IMG/VR virus record: IMGVR_UViG_3300046457_000209
Span: 1-21,103 of that record
Length of the DNA stretch: 21,103 nucleotides
Source: a virus
Direction: 5' to 3' (one strand)
Below, one piece after another: positions 12,094-19,966 of this stretch. The translations under genes and the position numbers were made by a program. Below the pieces are notes generated by a model. The model did not search any database. It saw nothing but the letters and a program-made list of their open reading frames with translations, and was not told the DNA's origin. Numbering within the stretch: position 1 is the stretch's first letter; every line of letters begins with the position of its first letter.

Positions 12094-14131
12094 TGTGCCC
12101 ACGGCGGAGTACTTGAGCACAGAGTTTTACTTGCCCGCTGAAAGCGGTGTGCTGCACGGCCTGTACGACTTCCACTACACGCCGTACTTCCTCGGCGTTG
12201 CCGCCGCGCTGGATGATCCGCGCGTTAGCGAAGTGGACCTGATGAAAGCCGCGCAGATCGGCTGGACCTGGTTCCTGATCGGTTACCTGTTCAAGTTTGT
12301 CCAGTTCCTGCCCCGGCCGATCATGATCCTGTTTGCTAAGGAAAAGGACGGGAAGAACTTTCACGATGAGAAGCTCAAGCACGGCGTGATGGCGAACAGC
12401 GAGGTCAATCGGTTGATGCCGGTCGACACCAGCCGGTCCTCCGGCAACCGCTGGGACCACAAGAGCTTCCCCGGCGGCTTCCTCAAGTTGGTCGCCTCGA
12501 ACTCCCCCGGCAACGTGAAGTCGACGTCATCGGTGGGGCTGTCGGTGGTCGAGGAACCGGACGACACCAGCGACGACGTGAAGGGGCAGGGCGATGCGAT
12601 CGCCCTGCTCGAAGAGCGTGGTAAACGTTATCCGGGTTCGAAGATGCTGGTGGGCGGAACCCCGGCGATCAAGGGCGCGAGCAAAACCGAGGCGCGCCTG
12701 GCCCAGACCGATTGCCGCGTGCTGCCGATTGTCTGCCATGCCTGCGGCCAGGCTCATGTCCTGGACTTCGCCCATATCAAATACCTGGACATCAATGAGG
12801 GGGTCGAGCCGCACGAAATCTACGGTCGTGCCGATCCCGACACCGCCGGTTACGCCTGCCCGCATTGCGGGGAAATCTGGGACGACTACCAGCGCAAAGA
12901 AAACATCCGCAACACGGTGTTCAACGCCGTCGAGGCGGGTGATCCATTCTGCGGTTGGGTGGCAACCAAACCCTTTGCCGGGCGAGCCGGGTTCATTGAA
13001 TTGAACGAGCTCTATGCCTGCCTGCCGGGTACCAGCTTGGCAAACATCGTGCGCGAGCAGCTCAACGCCGAGCACCAGGCCGCGATGGGCAACCTGTCGC
13101 TGCTGATCAAGTTCGTTAACCAGAAACAGGGTCGAGCCTACGAGTACAAATCGGATCTGCCCGAAGCCGACAAGCTGGCGGAGCGGGCCGAGGATTACCC
13201 TGAAATGTTCGTGCCCATGGGTGGGCTGGTGATTACCGCGGGCGTCGACGTGCAGCACGATCGCCTGGCAGTCGTTCTTCGCGCATGGGGCCGTGGTGAG
13301 GAGTCCTGGTTGCTTTACTGGGGTGAGATCTACGGCGAAGTGGTGTTGCCTGGGCAGGGCGTTTGGCTGGACCTGGAAAAGCTGCTGTTCTCGCCGATCA
13401 CCCATGCCTGCGGCGCGAGGCTGAAAGTCCTGGCCGTCTCTCTGGACACCTCGGACGGCACCGTCACCCAGGATGCGGCCTACGCGTTTTGCCGTAAGTA
13501 TCAACAACGCGGAGTGATGGCGATCAAGGGTGCCAGCGAGCGAGGCAACAGCCGGGACGATGAACGCAAAGAAATCTTCAGTGCGCCTCGACAGGGTGTG
13601 GACACCGACAAGGAGCAAAAGGCCTCGAAGTATGGCCTGCGCCCTTACATCGTCGGTACGTCGCGGGCCAAGGATCTTTGGATCGAAGGCCGGCTGCCGT
13701 TGACGGGCGAAGGTCCGGGTCGGATGCACTTCTACAAGACCGTGCGGCCGGACTATTTCCGGCAGATTACCGCCGAAGTGAAAGCCCCCAGCCGCCGGCA
13801 CCACTATCGCAAGGTCTGGCAGAAAAAGGCAGGCGAGCGAAACGAAGCCACGGACTGTGAAACCTACGCGCTGCATGCGGCCCGATCGCTGAAAACGCAC
13901 CTGCTCAATGAACACGATTGGGCCGCGTTGGACGCGCAGATCCGACAAGGCGGTTTGTTTGATTCGCCACCACCGGAATCGGACATCGAGCCGGATTCGG
14001 GCCCCGCACCGGCACCGGAAAACCCGGTACCGAAACCACCCGCTGAACCCAACGAGCTCCCGCCTTCTGGCGGGAGAGTTGTTTCTGGGCGCCGCACTGC
14101 TATGCGCGTGCTCTCTCAACGCAGGAATTAA
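11999..14131 (+). CDS. terL: Terminase large subunit (gpA family)
   Basis: The 710-residue packaging motor and nuclease pumps DNA into proheads and cuts it. Visible: tPYFLGVAAA (61-70), a deviant Walker A KAAQIGWT (83-90) with the lysine at the front as in lambda gpA, a Walker B-like VVEEPDD (183-189), and a zinc-finger-like insert C246-x2-C249 with C287-x2-C290. The nuclease core shows AGVDVQHD (414-421), SLDTSDG (481-487) and EATDCETYALHAARSL (616-631). The C-terminal tail (about 655-700) is rich in Pro and Glu. No ATG is available early, so I use TTG 11999, inside terS; GTG 12095 is the alternative and would remove 32 residues. Length fits the gpA family. Confidence 0.93.
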   Translation: MLDLQPNELQATRENLAQSLLAAAGKFNPPRDVPTAEYLSTEFYLPAESGVLHGLYDFHYTPYFLGVAAALDDPRVSEVDLMKAAQIGWTWFLIGYLFKFVQFLPRPIMILFAKEKDGKNFHDEKLKHGVMANSEVNRLMPVDTSRSSGNRWDHKSFPGGFLKLVASNSPGNVKSTSSVGLSVVEEPDDTSDDVKGQGDAIALLEERGKRYPGSKMLVGGTPAIKGASKTEARLAQTDCRVLPIVCHACGQAHVLDFAHIKYLDINEGVEPHEIYGRADPDTAGYACPHCGEIWDDYQRKENIRNTVFNAVEAGDPFCGWVATKPFAGRAGFIELNELYACLPGTSLANIVREQLNAEHQAAMGNLSLLIKFVNQKQGRAYEYKSDLPEADKLAERAEDYPEMFVPMGGLVITAGVDVQHDRLAVVLRAWGRGEESWLLYWGEIYGEVVLPGQGVWLDLEKLLFSPITHACGARLKVLAVSLDTSDGTVTQDAAYAFCRKYQQRGVMAIKGASERGNSRDDERKEIFSAPRQGVDTDKEQKASKYGLRPYIVGTSRAKDLWIEGRLPLTGEGPGRMHFYKTVRPDYFRQITAEVKAPSRRHHYRKVWQKKAGERNEATDCETYALHAARSLKTHLLNEHDWAALDAQIRQGGLFDSPPPESDIEPDSGPAPAPENPVPKPPAEPNELPPSGGRVVSGRRTAMRVLSQRRN
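14057..14076 (+). other. Strong hairpin near the 3' end of terL
   Basis: CTCCCGCC (14057-14064) and GGCGGGAG (14069-14076) form a perfect 8-bp stem around TTCT, inside the last 25 codons of terL. The following sequence AGTTGTTTCT is only mildly T-rich. It could tune terL against downstream head genes by partial termination or by protecting an mRNA end. Confidence 0.4.
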
Positions 14132-14134
14132 TCT

Positions 14135-14356
14135 ATGGCCATCACCCTGGAACAGGCGCAAAGCCAGCTTCAAGCCTGGCTCGACGCAAGCATGAAGGTC
14201 AGCCAGAAGCAGAGCTACCGCATTGGCACCCGCCAGCTGAACTACGCCGACGCGGCGGAGATCACCAAGATGATCGATTACTGGCAACTGCAGGTGGATC
14301 GACTGGCCAGCGGTCGCCCTCGCGGCATTGTCTTGCGCGGGATCACGCCGTTATGA
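14135..14356 (+). CDS. gpW/DUF6148-like head-tail joining protein
   Basis: The 73-residue protein begins MAITLEQAQSQLQAWLDASM and continues SQKQSYRIGTRQLNYADAAEITKMIDYW (about 23-50), a pattern I associate with the short DUF6148/gpW-type proteins between terminase and portal. In lambda, gpW sits between gpA and gpB and plugs the portal after packaging. Position and size match exactly. The start has AGGA 9 bases upstream. The stop overlaps the portal ATG (14353-14356). Confidence 0.82.
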   Translation: MAITLEQAQSQLQAWLDASMKVSQKQSYRIGTRQLNYADAAEITKMIDYWQLQVDRLASGRPRGIVLRGITPL

Positions 14357-15963
14357 GCCGCGGGTTCAAGGCCCCCCAACCGACGTTGTTGGATCGGGCC
14401 ATCAATTGGTTGAACCCCGTGCAGGGTGCAAAACGCATGCATGCGCGGATGACGGTGACGGCACTGGGCGGATACAGCGGCGCCTCGAAGAACAAACGCT
14501 CGCTCAGTGCCTGGAACCCGGGGGCTGGTAGTGCAGCCTCGGATCTGCTGCCGGATCTGCCAACTCTTCGGGAACGTTGCCGCGACCTGGAGCGTAACAA
14601 TCCCATCGGCGGCGGCGCGATCAACACGGTGGTGACCAAAACGGTCGGTACCGGGTTGGCGCTGAAGTCAGTGGTTAACCGGCAGATCCTCGGCTGGGAT
14701 GAGGACACCGCGCGTGAGTGGCAGCGCAACACCGAGTCGTTGTTCAAGTCGTGGGCGGAAACCACGGCGTGCGACATCACTCGCGAACAGAACTTTTACG
14801 GTTTGCAGGACCTGGCTTGGCGTTCGGTGCTCAGCAGCGGTGATGTCTTTCCGCTGTTGACCCACAAAGAACGCCCGGGTCAGCACTACTCGGCCTGCAT
14901 CCAGCTGATCGAAGGCGATCGGGTGTGTAACCCGGACAACAAGGCCGATACCGAAACGCTGACCGCCGGCATCGAGCGTGATGCTGATGGGGAGCCGATC
15001 AAGGCTCACATTTTACGCAGCCACCCGGGTGCACTGGGTGTGCGAGAGCGGAAGTGGGATGAACGCCCCTTCTTCAATGAACGCGGCGGTCGGGCGCTGC
15101 TGCATTTGTATCGGCGCAAACGTGTCGGTCAGCCTCGCGGAGTACCGTATCTGGCACCTGTGATCGAGAAGCTCAAGCAACTTGATCGCTACACCGATGC
15201 GGAACTGGAAGCCGCCGTGGTGTCGGCGTTCTTCGCGGTGTTCATCAAGCCCGGGCCTGGGGGAGACCTCAGTCCGCTGGCCTCTGCCGCGACCGGCAAC
15301 ACGCCGGTGGGTGGTGATCGTCCTGCAGATCGCGCGGTCGGTGGTTGGGACGGCACGCTCAGCGGCGGCATTGTCGCCGAGCTGGATCCCGGCGCATCGA
15401 TAGAGTCCGCCGCGCCCGGGCGTCCGAACCTGGCGTTCGATCCGTTTGTATTGGCGATGTTGCGCCAGATCGGCATGGCGCTGGAGCTGCCCTATGAAGT
15501 GTTGATCAAACACTTCACCGCCAGTTACACCGCCGCGCGCGCCGCTGTGATGGAGGCCTGGCAATTCATCCGTGGCTGTCGTGATTTTCTGGGCAACGAT
15601 TTCTGTCAGCCGGTATATGAGCACTGGCTGGAAGAGGCGGTCGCGCAGGGTGACATCGAGGCTCCCGGCTTTTTCGACCATCCGCTACTGCGGTATGCCT
15701 ACTGCGGCTCGATCTGGGTCGGCGATGGTCCAGGCACCGTGGATCCGCTCAAGGACATCAATGCCGCCAAGGCGCGTGTCGATCTCGGCGTCAGCACGCT
15801 GGCCAAGGAATCGATGCTCTACGACGGCAGCGACTGGGAAGAAAACCACGAACAACGCGCGCTGGAAGTGAAACGCCGAATGGAAGACGGCCTGTCTGTC
15901 ACGCCGGCCTCTCAACCTGAAGACCAGTTGCCTCAAAACCCCGACCTACCCGAACGGACCTGA
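14353..15963 (+). CDS. Portal protein (lambda gpB family)
   Basis: The 536-residue protein forms the dodecameric ring at the capsid vertex through which DNA enters and leaves. Family-typical features include TLRERCRDLERNNPIGGGAI (about 71-90), RNTESLFKSWAETTACDITR (about 119-138), FYGLQDLAWRSVLSSGDVF (about 142-160), HLYRRKRVGQPRGVPYLAPV (about 251-270), and the late segment LPYEVLIKHFTASYTAARAA. Its length is close to lambda gpB (533). Translation is probably coupled to gpW by the ATGA overlap. The C-terminal 30 residues are acidic and Pro-rich. Confidence 0.95.
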   Translation: MSRGFKAPQPTLLDRAINWLNPVQGAKRMHARMTVTALGGYSGASKNKRSLSAWNPGAGSAASDLLPDLPTLRERCRDLERNNPIGGGAINTVVTKTVGTGLALKSVVNRQILGWDEDTAREWQRNTESLFKSWAETTACDITREQNFYGLQDLAWRSVLSSGDVFPLLTHKERPGQHYSACIQLIEGDRVCNPDNKADTETLTAGIERDADGEPIKAHILRSHPGALGVRERKWDERPFFNERGGRALLHLYRRKRVGQPRGVPYLAPVIEKLKQLDRYTDAELEAAVVSAFFAVFIKPGPGGDLSPLASAATGNTPVGGDRPADRAVGGWDGTLSGGIVAELDPGASIESAAPGRPNLAFDPFVLAMLRQIGMALELPYEVLIKHFTASYTAARAAVMEAWQFIRGCRDFLGNDFCQPVYEHWLEEAVAQGDIEAPGFFDHPLLRYAYCGSIWVGDGPGTVDPLKDINAAKARVDLGVSTLAKESMLYDGSDWEENHEQRALEVKRRMEDGLSVTPASQPEDQLPQNPDLPERT

Positions 15964-15965
15964 CC

Positions 15966-17321
15966 ATGACCGATAAACCAACCGACGCTCCCCCGGCGCA
16001 TCGGGTGACGGCGTTCGACCTGGTGTCGCGCGAGCCTTGGGCGATCACCCCGGACATGCTGCACACCATCGCGGCGATCGCCCGTCGTGAAAACGAAGGC
16101 CCCGAAGCCTTAGAGGCACGGCAGGGGCGGCCGCTGCAGAACACCCGCAACGTGACCCAGCGCGGCAGTGTGGCGCTGGTCCCGGTCACCGGTCCGGTGT
16201 TCCGGTACGCGAACCTCTTCACCGCCATGTCCGGCGCGACTTCGCTGGACGTTCTTGCGAAGGAGTTCACCGCGGCAGTCGATGACCCGCGCACCGACAG
16301 CATCATCTTGGTGATGGACACGCCCGGCGGCCAGGCCAGCGGCATCGCCGAGTTCGCCCAGATGATTCGAGCGTCCCCGAAACGGGTGGTCGCCTACGTG
16401 TCGGGCAACGCCGCCAGTGCGGGTTACTGGATGGCGGCCGCGGCCCACGAAATCGTCATGAGCCGCACCGGCGCGGTTGGCTCGATCGGCACCGTGCTCT
16501 CGGTGCGCACGAACAAGGATGACGGCAGCGTCGAGATCGTCAGCAGCCAGAGCCCCAACAAACGTCCCGACTTTGCGACCGAGCAAGGCCGTGCACTCGC
16601 CCAGAACCATGTCGATCGCTTGACCACCATCTTCGTCGAGGACGTCGCGAACTATCGCGCTGTGGGCGTCGATACCGTCCTTTCTGACTTCGGTCAGGGC
16701 GACATGCGCATCGGCTCAGACGCTGTTGCACTGGGCATGGCCGACCGTGAATCCACCCTTGAATCTTTGATTGCCGAACTCAACGGCAGCAACTCCGGAG
16801 ATCGTTCTATGAGTACTACCACCGCAACCCAGCCAGGCACGCCCGCTGCCGATAAGCCAACCATCGACCGCGCTTACCTGGCGGCCAACCACGCCGAGCT
16901 GCTGGCGACGCTGGAGCACTCCGCTCACGCCGCCGGTGCGAAAGCTGAGTGTGAACGTATTCAGGCGGTCGAGGCTGCCGGCCTTCCAGGCCATGAAGAG
17001 TTGATCGCCTCCCTGAAATTCGATGGCGTGACCTCTGGTGCTGAAGCAGCCAGCCAGGTGATCGCCGCGGAAAAGTCCAAACGCACTGCCGCTTTGGCGG
17101 ATATCCGCAGCACGGCGACCAAGCCAGTCCCCGCCGCAGCCGCACCGGACACGCCGGCGGCCGCGGCTGATCAGGAAGATCCCGAGGCGCCGCTCGAAGA
17201 GCGAGCCAAGGCGACCTGGGATGGCAACAAGGAACTGCGGGCTGAGTTCGGCGACTTCGGTGCGTACCACGCGTACCGCAAAGCCGAAGACAAGGGCCTG
17301 ATCAAAGTCCTGAAGAAGTAA
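15966..17321 (+). CDS. S49 family capsid maturation protease with scaffold domain (gpC-like)
   Basis: The 451-residue head protease: the N-terminal S49 peptidase domain (about 60-275) contains LVMDTPGGQASG (115-126), a GNAASAGYWMA segment with the probable nucleophile Ser151, GAVGSIGTVLS (169-179), and Lys199 in PNKRPDF as the probable general base, matching the Ser-Lys dyad of lambda gpC. The C-terminal part (from about 280) is Ala-, Glu- and Lys-rich, helical and scaffold-like. An internal in-frame start at 16809 probably makes the scaffold alone. It starts two bases after the portal stop with only a weak ribosome-binding site, suggesting coupling. Confidence 0.94.
   Translation: MTDKPTDAPPAHRVTAFDLVSREPWAITPDMLHTIAAIARRENEGPEALEARQGRPLQNTRNVTQRGSVALVPVTGPVFRYANLFTAMSGATSLDVLAKEFTAAVDDPRTDSIILVMDTPGGQASGIAEFAQMIRASPKRVVAYVSGNAASAGYWMAAAAHEIVMSRTGAVGSIGTVLSVRTNKDDGSVEIVSSQSPNKRPDFATEQGRALAQNHVDRLTTIFVEDVANYRAVGVDTVLSDFGQGDMRIGSDAVALGMADRESTLESLIAELNGSNSGDRSMSTTTATQPGTPAADKPTIDRAYLAANHAELLATLEHSAHAAGAKAECERIQAVEAAGLPGHEELIASLKFDGVTSGAEAASQVIAAEKSKRTAALADIRSTATKPVPAAAAPDTPAAAADQEDPEAPLEERAKATWDGNKELRAEFGDFGAYHAYRKAEDKGLIKVLKK
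16809..17321 (+). CDS. Nested in-frame scaffold protein (Nu3-like)
   Basis: ATG 16809 lies in the protease frame with GGAG (16797-16800) eight bases upstream, and opens just after the protease domain. The 170-residue product is low in hydrophobic residues, with an Ala/Thr/Pro-rich start (MSTTTATQPGTPAADKP), helical AHAAGAKAECERIQAVEAAG (about 41-60), a Pro/Ala linker, and a basic end KAEDKGLIKVLKK. Lambda makes Nu3 in the same way inside gene C. The scaffold would guide capsid assembly and then be removed. The internal start is inferred, not proven. Confidence 0.72.
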   Translation: MSTTTATQPGTPAADKPTIDRAYLAANHAELLATLEHSAHAAGAKAECERIQAVEAAGLPGHEELIASLKFDGVTSGAEAASQVIAAEKSKRTAALADIRSTATKPVPAAAAPDTPAAAADQEDPEAPLEERAKATWDGNKELRAEFGDFGAYHAYRKAEDKGLIKVLKK

Positions 17322-17362
17322 CCCGGACCACACCCACCACCCTTTAGGCTTTGGAGATCCTC

Positions 17363-17779
17363 ATGCCTCTTACTCTCGACACTCCCCGCGCTTATGAGAC
17401 GGGCGACATCAATGATCTGGCTGTCGCTTCCGGCGTGCAGATCTTCGAAGGCTCCGCCGTCGGCATCAACTCCGCGAATGGCCTGGCGCGTCCGCTGGCT
17501 GCTGGTGATCTGTTCGTCGGCTTTGCTGACCGCGGCGTAGACAACCGCACTGGGGCTGCCGGCGCGGCACGCGTTCGCTTGCGTGAAGCGGGCAAGGTGC
17601 AACTGCCTGTCGCTGCCTTGGCCATCACCGACATCGGCAAGGCCGTGTACGCCAGTGACAGCGGCACCTTTGTCCTCACCGCAGCCAGTAACAGCCGGAT
17701 TGGCCATGTACACCGCTTTGTCAGTGGCGGCGCGGGCATCGTCAAGTTCGCCGCACAGGCCATTCCGGTCGCGCCGTAA
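17363..17779 (+). CDS. Head decoration / capsid cement protein
   Basis: The 138-residue protein starts at ATG 17363 with GGAG (17353-17356) upstream. It is rich in small residues, with beta-type sequence: VQIFEGSAVGINSANGLARPLAAGDLFVGFADRGVDN in the middle, then VRLREAGKVQLPV and AVYASDSGTFVL. This suits the beta-tulip decoration proteins (gpD/DUF2190 type) that bind the outside of the expanded capsid and stabilise it. Its place between protease-scaffold and major capsid genes equals that of lambda gpD. The exact family is uncertain. Confidence 0.83.
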   Translation: MPLTLDTPRAYETGDINDLAVASGVQIFEGSAVGINSANGLARPLAAGDLFVGFADRGVDNRTGAAGAARVRLREAGKVQLPVAALAITDIGKAVYASDSGTFVLTAASNSRIGHVHRFVSGGAGIVKFAAQAIPVAP

Positions 17780-17816
17780 CACGCCGGCTCACACTCTTTC
17801 ATCAGGAGATACACCC

Positions 17817-18761
17817 ATGGGTGCTGAAGTACTGTCTAGCCGTGCCGTCATTGGCACGTTTTACGAGCTGCTCGAGCAAAACGCCGGGGCGACGTGGATC
17901 GATCTGATCTCCAACCTCTTTGACTCCGACCAGGCCAAGGAAACGTATCCGTGGATCGGCGCGGTACCGACGTTGCGTGAGTGGATCGGCGGTCGCCACG
18001 CCAAGGGCTTTGTGAGCGCTGACCTCGAAATCGAAAATCTGCACTACGAAGCGACGATCGAAGTCCTGGTCAAGGAGCTGCGCCGCGACAAGACCGGGCA
18101 GCTGCGCATTCGTCTCGGTGAACTGGCCGATCGCACCAATTCGCACTGGGCCCGGCTGCTGTCGGCCCTGGTGCTGAACGGCGAAAGCCAGATCTGCTAC
18201 GACGGCCAGTACTTCTTCGATACCGACCACGAAGAGGGCAACAGCGGCGCGCAGTCGAACAAGATCACCACCGACATCAGCGAACTGGCGGCCACACTGC
18301 ACGGCACCCCCTCGCGCCCGAGCCCTGAAGAGTTCCAGCAGGCCGTGGCCAAGTCGGTGACCCAGCTGACCAGCCTCAAGGACGATCAGGGCGAGCCCAT
18401 CAACGAACTGGCCCGCGAGTTCCTGGTGATGGTGCCTTTCGGTTTGCTGAGCGTGGCCCAGTCGGCGCTCACCGTACCGCGCGGTACCAACATCAGCGAG
18501 ATCGTCATGCCGGACAACGTCAACGTGCGGGTGATCGGTAATGTCCGCCTGAATGCCTGGACCGACAAGTTCGTGACCTTCCGAACCGATGGGCGCCTGA
18601 AGTCGTTCATCCGTCAGCAGGAAACCGACGTGGTGATGAAGGCCAAGGCTGAGGGCTCGGAGTACGAGTTCGACAACGACGCGCACCAGTACGGTGTCGA
18701 CACCTGGCGCAACGTTGGCTTCGGGCGCTGGCAGTACGCCGTCCTGAACCAACTGGTGTAA
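17817..18761 (+). CDS. Major capsid protein (Mu gpT-like)
   Basis: The 314-residue coat protein starts at ATG 17817 with AGGAG eight bases upstream; the open frame before it is not coding. It resembles the Mu-like major head subunit gpT. The segments are FYELLEQNAGATWIDLISN (about 15-33), TYPWIGAVPTLREWIGGRHA (about 43-62), LEIENLHYEATIEVLVKELR (about 71-90), a long middle domain with YFFDTDHEEGNSGAQSN (about 138-154), and the C-terminal HQYGVDTWRNVGFGRWQYAV (about 292-311). It would have an HK97-type fold. No N-terminal delta domain long enough for HK97-like processing is evident, which fits a separate scaffold. Confidence 0.93.
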   Translation: MGAEVLSSRAVIGTFYELLEQNAGATWIDLISNLFDSDQAKETYPWIGAVPTLREWIGGRHAKGFVSADLEIENLHYEATIEVLVKELRRDKTGQLRIRLGELADRTNSHWARLLSALVLNGESQICYDGQYFFDTDHEEGNSGAQSNKITTDISELAATLHGTPSRPSPEEFQQAVAKSVTQLTSLKDDQGEPINELAREFLVMVPFGLLSVAQSALTVPRGTNISEIVMPDNVNVRVIGNVRLNAWTDKFVTFRTDGRLKSFIRQQETDVVMKAKAEGSEYEFDNDAHQYGVDTWRNVGFGRWQYAVLNQLV

Positions 18762-18796
18762 GCCCTCGGGCTTGCACCTCATTCGAGGACATCACA

Positions 18797-19039
18797 ATGC
18801 CGAAATACACAGTCGATCAGAACATCACCTTGTTTGGTGGCGAACTGATCCTGACGGCTGCTCAGGCCGGTGCGCGGTCGCACTGCCTGCAGGAGCTCAA
18901 GAAAGGCCGCTACGAAATCATCAGCCCGGTCCAATTTAAGAAGGGTGAGGTGATTGTGATTCCGGGTGAACCGGACAAGGCGCTGGCTCAGAAGGTCACC
19001 AAGCTCGAAAAGGATGCAGGGGGCGGCAATGGCGAATAA
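18797..19039 (+). CDS. Small unknown structural-region protein (80 aa)
   Basis: The 80-residue protein reads VDQNITLFGGELILTAAQAG, then LKKGRYEIISPVQFKKGEVIVI, which suggests a small beta-barrel, and ends in a charged helix (LAQKVTKLEKDAG). I do not recognise the family. It stands right after the major capsid gene, the place of lambda FI, so a head-packaging or head-completion role is possible. ATG 18797 has GAGGAC 7 bases upstream. Confidence 0.78.
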   Translation: MPKYTVDQNITLFGGELILTAAQAGARSHCLQELKKGRYEIISPVQFKKGEVIVIPGEPDKALAQKVTKLEKDAGGGNGE

Positions 19040-19217
19040 ATTTTACCGGGTGCTCAGCGGTTCATTCCGAAAGCCCAACGACGCGCTGGTCGAAGTCGGT
19101 GGGACGATCGAGTTACCGGCCGATGTTGCGGAGCGTTTCCGTAATCAACTGAGCGAAGTTTCCAGCGCCGAGTCGACCAAGAAAGCCGGTCAGGCCAAGG
19201 CTGACAGCGATGTTTGA
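19029..19217 (+). CDS. Small unknown structural-region protein (62 aa)
   Basis: The 62-residue product begins MANKFYRVLSGSFRKPND, then ALVEVGGTIELPADVAERFR (about 19-38), and ends in a charged tail (STKKAGQAKADSDV). I do not recognise it. The frame opens upstream, but ATG 19029 with GGGGGCGG upstream is the sensible start; it overlaps the preceding gene by 11 bases and the next by 8. Tight overlaps on both sides argue that it is real, probably a minor head or neck component. Confidence 0.74.
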   Translation: MANKFYRVLSGSFRKPNDALVEVGGTIELPADVAERFRNQLSEVSSAESTKKAGQAKADSDV

Positions 19218-19497
19218 GGAAGACCTTTCGGCCTTCCTTGAGGATTTTGATGCGGGTGGGTTGGTCGACGGCCAGCCCTTCCTGGCGGTGCGGGACATGC
19301 CGGACGAGATCCGTGCCATGGCCGGCATCAACAGCCAGTCGACCTACTACGAAATCCTGATCATCACCGCGGAGGCAGATCGCCTGGGCATCGTCAACGG
19401 CAAGTTGATCAGCGTAGGTGGCGTGTCCTACAGGATGCGCGACCGGCTGATGATCGATGACGGGGCCTTCAGTCTCGCTTCACTCACTAAGGTCTAA
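19210..19497 (+). CDS. Head-tail connector (gpFII-like)
   Basis: The 95-residue protein has the plan of lambda gpFII-type head-tail joining proteins. Near the N-terminus it has MFEEDLSAFLEDFDAGGLV, followed by beta strands, a Tyr-rich YYEILIITAEADRLGIV (about 46-62), and the end GGVSYRMRDRLMIDDGAFSL. In lambda, FII joins the finished head to the tail. The order FII-like, tail terminator, tail tube agrees with lambda apart from the missing Z gene. Its ATG overlaps the previous stop by 8 bases. Confidence 0.8.
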   Translation: MFEEDLSAFLEDFDAGGLVDGQPFLAVRDMPDEIRAMAGINSQSTYYEILIITAEADRLGIVNGKLISVGGVSYRMRDRLMIDDGAFSLASLTKV

Positions 19498-19501
19498 CCC
19501 T

Positions 19502-19954
19502 ATGTCTTCCATTCAAGAGCGCATCGTCGATCGGGCGAAGGTGCTGATTCTTGCCGCCGGTACGCTGGCCGGCGACCGGGTGTTTCGCAGTCGTACGGAA
19601 GCGATTACCCGGGACATGTCGCCGGCCATTGTGATTCGTCCGAACCTGGAAACCACCGAACGCGAAAGCCAGTCGGTGGACCGCAACCAGTTTGAGCTGT
19701 CGGTGGAAATTCTTGCTCGCGAGGACACGACCACAGGCGAGGCCTGGGATCAGGTCGCGGACCTGGTCAAGGTCGCCGTGCACGCGGTCTTGCTGGAGGA
19801 GGATGCTTTTCCCGAGGCTGACCGTGTTCAACGTTTCTACATCGACTGGATCGAGGACGACGGCGACAACACCGCGGGCAACTGCATGGTGCGCTATCGC
19901 TTCACCTATCTGTGCAACACCGGCGACCTATCGTCGAGTCCCACTATTTACTGA
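19502..19954 (+). CDS. Tail terminator / minor tail protein U-like
   Basis: The 150-residue protein starts at ATG 19502 (AAGG about 10 bases upstream). The N-terminal helix IQERIVDRAKVLILAAGTLA (about 4-23) is followed by DRVFRSRTEAITRDMSPAIV (about 25-44), an alpha-beta core ELSVEILAREDTTTGEAWDQ (about 66-85), and the RYRFTYLCNTGD end. This is the usual shape of gpU-type tail terminators, which cap the tail tube and set its length. The identification rests on pattern and gene order. Confidence 0.82.
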   Translation: MSSIQERIVDRAKVLILAAGTLAGDRVFRSRTEAITRDMSPAIVIRPNLETTERESQSVDRNQFELSVEILAREDTTTGEAWDQVADLVKVAVHAVLLEEDAFPEADRVQRFYIDWIEDDGDNTAGNCMVRYRFTYLCNTGDLSSSPTIY

Positions 19955-19966
19955 GGAATACCTCTC

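Noticed and set aside
14054-14130. Lipobox-like LLCAC peptide in an alternative frame, resembling an Rz1 lipoprotein
   Set aside because: It lies inside terL, has no plausible start and no Rz gene around it.
12527-14287. 586-codon open frame antisense to terL
   Set aside because: It mirrors the codon bias of a clear terminase gene on the other strand, has no recognisable domain and no ribosome-binding site.
17583-17816. Longer N-terminus for the major capsid protein
   Set aside because: It overlaps the decoration gene in another frame; ATG 17817 with AGGAG gives the family-like start.
17802-18782. 326-codon open frame antisense to the major capsid gene
   Set aside because: Shadow frame of a strongly biased GC-rich gene; the coat protein on the plus strand is convincing.
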